A DNA stretch of 41,353 nt from Cohnella cholangitidis (GTDB taxonomy: Bacteria; Bacillota; Bacilli; Paenibacillales; Paenibacillaceae). The stretch is from positions 6,367,501 through 6,408,853 of the forward strand of contig NZ_CP041969.1 of assembly GCF_014107495.1 (NCBI RefSeq). Reading direction: 5' to 3'. This document shows positions 34,190-41,353 of this stretch, in pieces (within the stretch, counting starts at the first letter, position 1; the number at the start of each line of letters is the position of its first letter). Below the pieces are notes generated by a model. It ran no database searches and had not been told where the DNA came from. It saw only the letters and a list, made by a program, of their open reading frames with translations. Made by a program: the position numbers and the translations under genes.

Positions 34190-36454
34190 TTAGTCCTGCG
34201 AGGTCAAATACCTTCCCGTGATCGACTGCTCCGCATGGATGATCTGCGGAGGTGTGCCCTCGAACACCACCTGGCCGCCCCTGCTGCCTCCATCCGGCCC
34301 CATATCGATGATCCAATCCGCTTGACTGATCACATCGAGGTTATGTTCGATGACGATTACCGTATTGCCCTCATCCACGAGCCGGTTCATGATCTCCAGA
34401 AGGTGACCGATATCCGACATATGCAGACCTGTCGTCGGTTCGTCCATCACATAGATGCTGCCCTTTTTATGCAGCTCGCTTGCCAGCTTGATGCGTTGGC
34501 ATTCCCCGCCCGAAAGCGTGCTGAGCGGCTGACCGAGCGTAATATAGTTCAGCCCCACGTCGCTCATCGCTTGGAGCTTGCGCACAACCTCTTTTAACTG
34601 GAAAAAATCCAATGCCTGCTCCACGGTCATCTCCAACACTTCGGCAATTGACTTGCCGTTAAGCTTGTACGCGAGCACCTCTTCCTTGAACCGTCTGCCT
34701 CCGCAAACTTCGCATGGCATCTTCACGCTGTCGAGGAATGCAAGGTCTGTATACACAACACCCAGCCCTTGGCAGTTCTCGCAAGCCCCCTTGGAGTTGA
34801 AGCTGAACAAGCCTTGGTTAACCTTGTTCGCGGAAGCAAACGCCTTGCGCACATCATCCATAATGCCCGTGTAGGTCGCGGGATTCGAGCGCGTTGACAC
34901 GCCTACCGCCGATTGGTCGATGACGATCGCATCCGGTTGCTGGCCGAGAAATACGTCGTTAATCAGCGTACTCTTGCCCGAGCCCGCTACACCCGTAACG
35001 ACTGTCAGCACGCCGGTAGGAATATCTACGCTCACGTTCCGCAAGTTGTGCTGGGTAGCATTGTTGATGGACAGCTTGCCGGATGGCTGTCTGCAATCGC
35101 GTTTCAGTTGGAGAGGCCGCTTCATATGGGTACCGGTCAGCGTATCTGCCTCCAATAGACCTAGGTAGCTTCCTTCATATACGATGGTACCGCCGCGGCT
35201 GCCGGCGTGAGGACCGACGTCGACGATATGGTCCGCCACCTTGATCACGTCGGGATCATGCTCGACTACGATTACGGTATTGCCCTTGTCGCGCAGTTTC
35301 TGAAGCAATTCATTTAATCGGTGTACATCGCGGGGGTGCAAGCCAACGCTGGGCTCGTCGAAGATGTAAGTGACATCCACCAAACTGCCGCTCAGGTGCT
35401 TCACCATCTTGACGCGTTGCGACTCTCCGCCGGACAAGGTATCCGTCTCGCGGTTCAGCGTCAAGTAGTCCAGACCGATATCCACCAGATGCTGCAGCCG
35501 CTCCGTCAGCGACTTGACGACAGGCGCAGCGACTGGATCGTCGATCTCCCGAATGACGCGGATGAGCCGTCCGACCTCCATGGCGGACAACTCAGCTATA
35601 TTGAGCCCATTGATCTTGCAGCCGAGCGCGGCTTGGCTCAGTCTAGCGCCGCGGCAACTGGAGCAAGGACCCTCGGTGATATACGGCGCAACGGTTTGTT
35701 GAGTACGTTCGGATTTCGTCTTCACATCCTGCTTGATGTACTTATTGGAGAACTTCTCGATGATGCCTTCCACTGTAATATTCATGGCCTTCCCGGCGAA
35801 ATCCATCTCCACTTTCCTCGCCTTGGCGTACAGCAGGTGCTCCAGCTCTTCATCCGAATAATCGCTCAGCTTCTTGTCCAGTTCGAAGGATCCCGACTGC
35901 ACGACCATATTCCATTCCCAGCTGCCGACCGTATAGCCTGGCAGCAGGATGGCTCCTTCATTCAACGACTTTGACATGTCCACTGCCTTACTCATGTCGA
36001 CTCCAAGCCTGCGACCGATCCCGTTGCACTCGGGACACATGCCTTGCGGATCGTTAAACGAGAACATGTTCACCGGTCCAACATAGGGCTGACCGATTCG
36101 GGAAAAGAGAAGACGGAGAATGGGCGAAATATCGGTAATCGTGCCCATCGTGGAATGGGAACCGCCGCCCAGCCGCTTCTGATCTACGATAACCGCCATG
36201 CTGAGGTTCTCGAGCGCGTCCGTATCAGGCTGCGGAACGCGGGGCAGGAAATTGCGCACGAACATGCTGAAGTTCTCGTTCAGCAATCGCGTGGATTCCG
36301 CGGCGATCGTATCGAAGACGATCGATGACTTGCCGGATCCGGATACCCCGGTGAAGATCGTGATTTTCCGCTTGGGAATGCGCAAGGATACGTTTTTGAG
36401 ATTGTTTTCCCTCGCGCCCGAGATTACGATATGCTCTTGATTAGATTCGCTCAT
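34190..36454 (-). CDS. UvrA-like ABC ATPase (class II, drug-resistance type)
   Basis: At 754 aa this UvrA relative is about 190 residues shorter than true UvrA (about 940). Both ATP-binding modules are complete: Walker A GVSGSGKSS and GVAGSGKST, signatures LSGGESQRVK and LSGGECQRIK, and Walker B segments FDEPSVGLHP and MDEPTTGLH. Zinc-knuckle pairs CPECNG, CSSCRG, and CENCQG/CEVCGG are present. The region that binds UvrB is reduced, as in UvrA2/DrrC-like proteins, linked to resistance to DNA-binding drugs and oxidants. It most likely acts outside the standard excision pathway. The ATG follows GGAAGG. Confidence 0.9.
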   Translation of the reverse strand: MSESNQEHIVISGARENNLKNVSLRIPKRKITIFTGVSGSGKSSIVFDTIAAESTRLLNENFSMFVRNFLPRVPQPDTDALENLSMAVIVDQKRLGGGSHSTMGTITDISPILRLLFSRIGQPYVGPVNMFSFNDPQGMCPECNGIGRRLGVDMSKAVDMSKSLNEGAILLPGYTVGSWEWNMVVQSGSFELDKKLSDYSDEELEHLLYAKARKVEMDFAGKAMNITVEGIIEKFSNKYIKQDVKTKSERTQQTVAPYITEGPCSSCRGARLSQAALGCKINGLNIAELSAMEVGRLIRVIREIDDPVAAPVVKSLTERLQHLVDIGLDYLTLNRETDTLSGGESQRVKMVKHLSGSLVDVTYIFDEPSVGLHPRDVHRLNELLQKLRDKGNTVIVVEHDPDVIKVADHIVDVGPHAGSRGGTIVYEGSYLGLLEADTLTGTHMKRPLQLKRDCRQPSGKLSINNATQHNLRNVSVDIPTGVLTVVTGVAGSGKSTLINDVFLGQQPDAIVIDQSAVGVSTRSNPATYTGIMDDVRKAFASANKVNQGLFSFNSKGACENCQGLGVVYTDLAFLDSVKMPCEVCGGRRFKEEVLAYKLNGKSIAEVLEMTVEQALDFFQLKEVVRKLQAMSDVGLNYITLGQPLSTLSGGECQRIKLASELHKKGSIYVMDEPTTGLHMSDIGHLLEIMNRLVDEGNTVIVIEHNLDVISQADWIIDMGPDGGSRGGQVVFEGTPPQIIHAEQSITGRYLTSQD

Positions 36455-36595
36455 GCTTTAACATCCTTCCGATAGTGATAATTTCCGCTTGTATTTCACA
36501 TTGTACCATTCATCGAGATTAGAAAGTCAGGCGGTCCGAAGTACCCTTCGTTAGCATTTATATTAATCAACCTTGAACTTCCTATATTATACAAA

Positions 36596-36627
36596 AAGAA
36601 GTATGACAACAACCTGTCATACTTCTT
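36596..36627 (-). terminator. Terminator of the MocR/aminotransferase operon
   Basis: AAGAAGTATGACA and TGTCATACTTCTT form a perfect 13-bp stem, followed on the minus strand by TTTTTG. It lies 43 bases after the aminotransferase stop. Confidence 0.85.
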
Positions 36628-36670
36628 CCTAAAGTTTGAGAATATGTTGGAGCTGATCTTATAAGTCTTC

Positions 36671-37855
36671 TTAGACCGGCTGCATCGCTTGCATAAATCT
36701 TCCCATACGTTCCAGCGCCTTCTCCAAATGGATGAGCGAGGTTGCATATGAGCAGCGAATATAGCCCTCTCCGCCCGACCCGAATACATGTCCCGGCACG
36801 ACCGCCACCTTAGCTTCATTCAGCAATCGAAGAGCGAACTGCTCGGATGACATGCCGGTAGAAGCAATTGAAGGAAAGGCATAAAATGCCCCCTCAGGCT
36901 CGTGACAGTCCAGTCCGATTGCATTCAAGCCGGCTATAAACAGCTTGCGGCGCTCATTGTAGCTCGCCATCATTTCATCCTTGGCATCCAAGCCGTGTCG
37001 CAGCGATTCGAGCGCTGCGATCTGTGCAATCGTAGGGGCGCACATGACCGTGTACTGGTGGATTTTCAGCATGCCGGCTATCAACTCGCGCGGGCCGCAA
37101 GCGTAGCCTACCCGCCAGCCCGTCATCGCGAACGCTTTGGAAAAGCCGCTGATAACGATCGTGCGCTCCTTCATGCCCGGCATGGAGGCGATGCTGACAT
37201 GATTTCTCCCATAAGTCAGTTCGGCATAAACCTCATCCGAAATGACAACCAAATTATGTTTGACAATGAGATCGACAATCGGCAGCCAATCGTGCTCCGT
37301 CATAACGGTTCCTGTCGGATTACATGGATAATTGATCATCAAAGCCTTTGAACGAGGCGTAATCGCCGCTTCCAGGGCTTGCGGCGTCAGCTTGAACTGC
37401 TCCGCCGCCGTAGACGCCACCTCCACGATACTGCCGCCATGCAAATGGGTAATCGGTTCATAGGCAATATAGCTTGGCGCCGGAATCAAAACCTCTTCCC
37501 CCGGATTGATCACTGCCCGTAGCGCCAGGTCGACGGCTTCGCTGCTCCCCACCGTCACCATGATTTCTAGCTCGGGGTCGTAAGAAAGCGCGAATCCGTT
37601 GGCAAAGTATGCCGAAAGCTCTTCCCGCAGCTCCATTGAGCCGGCATTCGAGGTATATTTCGTCTGTCCTTCACGCAATGCCCGAACGCAAGCTTCGCGT
37701 ACCTTTTCCGGCGTAACGAAATCCGGCTCTCCGACTCCAAGGGAGATAGTATCTCCGCCTGTCGCATTCAGATCAAAAAAAGCGCGAATTCCCGATGGCC
37801 GGATATCCCGGACGCGCGAGGATAAAAACTCCCCCGAACTCTTTACACTAAACAT
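36671..37855 (-). CDS. PLP-dependent aminotransferase class I (PatA/aspartate type)
   Basis: This 394-aa aminotransferase has the fold-type I landmarks ISLGVGEPDFVTP, YTSNAGSMELREELSAYF, NYPCNPTGTVM, VVISDEVYAELTYG, and the PLP-lysine segment SGFSKAFAMTGWRVGY. The closing arginine is in YIRCSYATS. It is near Bacillus PatA (N-acetyl-L,L-diaminopimelate or aspartate aminotransferase). The start is 19 bases after the MocR stop, so the gene follows the regulator in one operon. Confidence 0.93.
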   Translation of the reverse strand: MFSVKSSGEFLSSRVRDIRPSGIRAFFDLNATGGDTISLGVGEPDFVTPEKVREACVRALREGQTKYTSNAGSMELREELSAYFANGFALSYDPELEIMVTVGSSEAVDLALRAVINPGEEVLIPAPSYIAYEPITHLHGGSIVEVASTAAEQFKLTPQALEAAITPRSKALMINYPCNPTGTVMTEHDWLPIVDLIVKHNLVVISDEVYAELTYGRNHVSIASMPGMKERTIVISGFSKAFAMTGWRVGYACGPRELIAGMLKIHQYTVMCAPTIAQIAALESLRHGLDAKDEMMASYNERRKLFIAGLNAIGLDCHEPEGAFYAFPSIASTGMSSEQFALRLLNEAKVAVVPGHVFGSGGEGYIRCSYATSLIHLEKALERMGRFMQAMQPV

Positions 37856-37874
37856 ATTGTACCATCCCCCATGA

Positions 37875-39353
37875 CTAGAGAAAGCTAAGCGCTTGTTCGC
37901 CGATTATTTGAATACCCCGTTCGATATTGGCATCCGATACTCGCGAGAAACCAAGCCGCAAAGTATTCGTCCCTTCGCCTTCTTGAATAAAAAACCTGTC
38001 TCCCGGCGTAAAAATAACGCCTTGTTCCGCGCATGCCTCTAGCAGTTGGCGTGCATTTACGCCCGTTGGGAAGGTAAGGAACAGATGCAAGCCCCCGTCG
38101 CCGGACAGCCGCGCATCGGGTAGATGCGCTTCGCAGCATGCCTTTGCCAGCTCGTATTTGCGCTTATATTCTGTACGCGCTTTTTTTACGTACTTATCGA
38201 AATTTCCGTTAAACAAATATTGATATAAAATCGATTGATCGATTGTTGATGTATGAATGGTACGCGCGCGTTTAATGCTTTCCAGGCTGCCGATCAGTTC
38301 TCTGTCTCCAAACACCCAGCCTACTCGCAAGCCAGGGAACAGTACCTTGGAGAAGCTGCCGATATAGATGACTCCGTTCCCTTGCCCCGCTATCGCAATC
38401 AATGGCGCAATATGCGCTCCCGAGTAGCGCAGCTCCTCATTGAATCCATCCTCTATCACCGGAATCCGATACCGCTTCATTAATTTCATAACGGCGCTTC
38501 GTTTGGCGGGCGACATGACGATGCCTGTCGGATTGTGATAAGAAGGAGTCAAATAGGCCAGATCGAAGCTATTGGTCTGCAGTAGCGCCTCTAACCGCTT
38601 AACATCCATGCCGTCATGCTCCATCGGAATGCCGGTAATCTCGAAGCCTTGCAGCTTCAAATTTTTGATCGCCGTATGATGGGTCGGATTTTCGCAAATG
38701 GCCGCTCCGCGGCGCGCGGAAGGGCGCAATGCCGACAGCACAATGTCGAATCCTTCCGTAAACCCGCTTGTAATCAGCATATCCTTGCCTCTTATATCGA
38801 CTCCCTTGTTCTCCATATAATGCATCAAGTAATCTATCAACGGCTTGTAGCCCTTGGCATAACCGTAGTTGAGCAACACCTGTCCTTCGATTGCCATCCT
38901 GTCCATAAAGGCTCGCCTTACATCCCCAAGATCAAATAGTTGCTCATCGGGAGCGATGCTCGTGAAAGAGATGGTTGCTTTCCGGGCGCGAATGCCTTGC
39001 TTCATCATATCAAGAGCTTCTGCCGATACTGCATACTCGTTCAATCTTGCCTTCCAGTCGATCCGGCAGTCGTCAGAGCCGTCAGTTTCCCCGTTGTTTG
39101 CAGCCGAATGGCTCGCCAACGCGGCCACATAGCTGCCCTTGCCGGGTATCGCATACGTAAACCCGTCATCCTCCAATCCTTCATAGGCTGCAATGACCGT
39201 ATTGCGGCTCACCTTAAGCAGAACGCTCATTTCTCGCGTGGAGGGCAGCTTCTGATCCGACTGAAGCACCCCTTTTATAATTAAACGTTTGACGTATTCT
39301 TTCACTTGAATCATGACCGGACGGTCGCCGATTAGCCTGAAGTCCTGGAACAT
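37875..39353 (-). CDS. MocR/GabR-type regulator (GntR helix-turn-helix fused to aminotransferase domain)
   Basis: The first 75 residues form a GntR winged helix (LIIKGVLQSDQKLPSTREMSVLLKVSRNTVIAAYEGLEDDGF). A fold-type I aminotransferase-like domain follows from about residue 120, with LTPSYHNPTGIVMS and a PLP-type lysine in YIGSFSKVLFPGLRVGW. MocR proteins use PLP to sense an amine or the cofactor itself (PdxR, GabR). Length 492 aa is normal. It precedes the aminotransferase gene on the same strand; most MocR proteins are divergent from their targets. Confidence 0.93.
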   Translation of the reverse strand: MFQDFRLIGDRPVMIQVKEYVKRLIIKGVLQSDQKLPSTREMSVLLKVSRNTVIAAYEGLEDDGFTYAIPGKGSYVAALASHSAANNGETDGSDDCRIDWKARLNEYAVSAEALDMMKQGIRARKATISFTSIAPDEQLFDLGDVRRAFMDRMAIEGQVLLNYGYAKGYKPLIDYLMHYMENKGVDIRGKDMLITSGFTEGFDIVLSALRPSARRGAAICENPTHHTAIKNLKLQGFEITGIPMEHDGMDVKRLEALLQTNSFDLAYLTPSYHNPTGIVMSPAKRSAVMKLMKRYRIPVIEDGFNEELRYSGAHIAPLIAIAGQGNGVIYIGSFSKVLFPGLRVGWVFGDRELIGSLESIKRARTIHTSTIDQSILYQYLFNGNFDKYVKKARTEYKRKYELAKACCEAHLPDARLSGDGGLHLFLTFPTGVNARQLLEACAEQGVIFTPGDRFFIQEGEGTNTLRLGFSRVSDANIERGIQIIGEQALSFL

Positions 39354-39402
39354 CCATCATCGCCCCCATTTACTATGATGGCATAGTGGTCGGGAAAAAA
39401 GA

Positions 39403-39443
39403 AAGAACCACCGCATTGGATTTTTCATCCTTCGGTGGTTCTT
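39403..39443 (-). terminator. Terminator of the ubiD-like gene
   Basis: AAGAACCACCG and CGGTGGTTCTT form a perfect 11-bp stem with a 19-base loop. On the minus strand it is followed by TTCTTTTTTCCC. It lies about 50 bases after the stop codon at 39494. Confidence 0.8.
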
Positions 39444-39493
39444 CCTTCGTTTCTATGCCTCTCATTTCGCTTTTTATTGTTCCCCCAGCCGCA

Positions 39494-41325
39494 TCAACCC
39501 AGACGAACTCCGCTAAGACTGCCGCCGGAGGCGAACAGTCGGTCGATGCGCTTCTCAACCGCTGGATCCGGTACAAGCAGAGGGGCGTGATGCGGTTTTG
39601 ACCGCGCGTCAATGATGACATTGTCGCAGCCCCAATGCTTGAAGTCGTACCCGCTGTTCACGCCGTAGATATCATGCGAAGGATTGCTGCGGGTGAAAGT
39701 CGTCCATAGGAAGTTGGACAATGTCCGGCTTAAGAACGAGCTATCGTCGCACAGCACGAGGAGCGGGCAACCGTCAACGCCGTTTCGCGCGCCGATCGCT
39801 TCCGTCAACTCGCCAAGCTGCCGCTTGGCTTCCTCGTAGTTGCCGAAGGCCGGACCTTCCAGCGCAACGACTCCTGGCATCGCCAGCCGAGGATTGCGGA
39901 AATCCCGAAGATCCTTTAGCTGTTCGGGCACTTCCTTGCACAGCTCGCGTTTCTTGTCTCCGCATGCCGCGAAGATGACTTTGCTGCCGGTATTCAAGCC
40001 CGTTCCGGAATAATCCAACGTATCGATCGTCGTGTTCGTCTGGAAGTGCAGATCGCGTCTCAGATCGATACGTTCGAGAACGTACTGCAGGAATTCCGCC
40101 TCGTGATGCGTGCTAAGCGGCTGATTCTCTTCCGCAGCGATGAACAGGTATTTGGCAAGACTGAGCTGGCCGGTTCCCAGAATCCGGTTCGCAATCGTCA
40201 GCAGCTCCGACGGCTGCTTCACCGCGGTATACGGGGTGTAGCGCTCGCTGCCGATGGCGAACAGCAGCGGATGTACGCCCGCCGCATCGACGGCGTGCAC
40301 CTCCTTTACGCCTGGCACCTCCTGCTTAACGGCATCGCCGGTCAATTCGTGAATGAGCGCGCCGAAGGCGTATCCTCCTGCGGCGGGCGGCCGACGACAG
40401 TGAAAGGCCATATCGCTCCCTGCTTCGCGTATACCTTCTTCACGCGCATCATCGGAAACTCATGAATCAGGCTGTAGTAGCCGAGATGGTCGCCGAACGG
40501 ACCTTCCGGCTTCGTCTCGCCGGTGTGCAGCTCGCCCGTAATGACGAAATCGGCATCCCGGCTGATGCAATATCCGTCGTGATAACTGTAACGAAACCGT
40601 CGCCCCGCCAACAATCCGGCGAACGTAAGCTCGCTTAAGCCCTCCGGGAGCGGCATGACGGCGGATAACGTATGTGCCGGCGGTCCGCCGACGAAGATGC
40701 TGACTTTCAGCGGTTCTCCTTTGCGGTTTGCCTTGTGCTGATGAATGCCGATGCCTCTGTGAATCTGATAATGCAATCCGATTTCTTGATCGGTCTTGTA
40801 GTCGTTGCCGGTCAGTTGAACCCGATACATGCCGAGATTGGCGTTCATAAGTCCAGGCTTGTCCGGGTCCTCCGAGAACACCTGCGGCAGCGTGACGAAT
40901 GCACCGCCATCCATCGGCCAATGTTTAATGAGCGGCAGATGGCTGATCGCGATCTCTTCGAATCCGGATGGGCCGTCCACCTGCCGAAGCGGGAGCGCCT
41001 TCATCGCCGCTATTGCCGCGCCGGCATTCTGGAACGGTTGCTTCAGAGCCTTCATCGGATCGTTGCGAAGCGCGATCACTTTCTGCGTCGATTCCCATGT
41101 TCCGCGAAAGATAAACTTGCTTCTCTCCAGCGTTCCGAACAGGTTCGATACGGCGCGGTATCGCGAACCCTTAACGTTCTCGAACAGCAATGCCGGCCCG
41201 CCGGCTTCGAACGCGCGAAGGTGAATCGCAGCCATCTCCAAGTAAGGATCCACCTCTTCCTTGATTCGGATGAGATGGCCGTGCCGTTCCAGATCTTGAA
41301 TGCATGCTTCCAATGTGACGTACAT
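39494..41325 (-). pseudogene. UbiD-family decarboxylase, split by a one-base frameshift
   Basis: The first part, from the ATG at 41325 (MYVTLEACIQDLERHGHLIRI), runs through the UbiD core, including GPFGDHLGYYS and the preceding Glu, then reaches VVGRPPQED and fails after TPSARSFTN. The next frame continues with FGALIHELTGDAVKQEVPGV and the C-terminal half to 39494. One extra G near 40369 (ACGGCC) rejoins them into about 610 aa, a normal UbiD length. The enzyme would use prenylated FMN to decarboxylate an aromatic or unsaturated acid; no ubiX partner is in view. Start: TAGGAG ahead of the ATG. It may be a true pseudogene or an assembly error. Confidence 0.82.
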
Positions 41326-41353
41326 ATGCGGATGCTCCTATCATCTACAGCGG

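Noticed and set aside
36496..36819. 107-codon minus-strand frame
   Set aside because: It overlaps the aminotransferase end and its terminator in another frame, with no ribosome site or family pattern.

Overview
The window looks like a Bacillota chromosome, most likely Paenibacillaceae (Paenibacillus/Cohnella-like). It has Bacillus-type rRNA leader and spacer elements, a clear spore germination gene (cwlJ), a LysM protein of spore-coat type, strong GGAGG ribosome sites with some TTG and GTG starts, and mid-range GC. Genus is my inference from the visible 16S and protein flavour; I ran no search.

Layout. (1) 1-3240: 5' part of an rRNA operon on the minus strand (23S partial, tRNA-less spacer, 16S, leader with processing stem, promoter). 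(2) 3390-6889: a small unknown gene, an unknown 179-aa gene, cwlJ, and an ABC-transporter/GntR operon with a visible promoter and operator dyad. (3) 7046-10835: a frameshifted ecsC-like gene, then a compact minus-strand cluster of a 20-aa peptide gene, a cytochrome P450, a second 20-aa peptide gene and a ThiF/MccB-like adenylyltransferase; upstream lies a 59-aa unknown gene. (4) 10987-13741: PadR regulator, pentapeptide-repeat protein and a DrrAB-type ABC exporter whose permease is frameshifted. (5) 13875-18033: DUF1801 protein, TetR regulator with two matching operator-like sites, and a four-gene ECF transporter. (6) 18061-25439: sugar dehydrogenase-like protein, YnfA, an MFS/alcohol dehydrogenase pair facing a TetR gene with a perfect 24-bp palindrome, small degraded genes, an L,D-transpeptidase, and the SDR half of a TPP-enzyme/SDR pair. 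(7) 25456-29835: the TPP enzyme, and divergently a membrane protein, a gluconate 2-dehydrogenase subunit 3-like protein and a GMC oxidoreductase. (8) 30019-34125: LysM protein, YdeI-like protein, an ArsR remnant, an ArsR/MFS efflux unit and a second DUF1801 protein. (9) 34190-41325: UvrA-like protein, MocR regulator with aminotransferase, and a frameshifted UbiD decarboxylase.

The most exciting part is 7886-10373. Two 63-nt genes, each with its own ribosome site and each directly in front of an enzyme gene, encode MKKVEIKAVQTIIWGLRVAN and MSKVRIKPVMTFIWGLRIAN. They share 14 of 20 residues, six of those identical residues use different synonymous codons, and both end in Ala-Asn. The second enzyme is a ThiF-fold protein with an N-terminal winged-helix-like peptide-binding region, as in MccB, which adenylates a C-terminal Asn in microcin C. 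The first is a cytochrome P450. This suggests an undescribed ribosomally made, P450-modified and possibly C-terminally adenylated peptide. The nearby PadR/pentapeptide/ABC operon could export it or give immunity, but that link rests on position only.

Three genes (ecsC-like, ABC permease, ubiD) each lack exactly one base, in each case explainable as loss from a short homopolymer. This may be residual assembly error rather than biology and should be settled before they are called pseudogenes.
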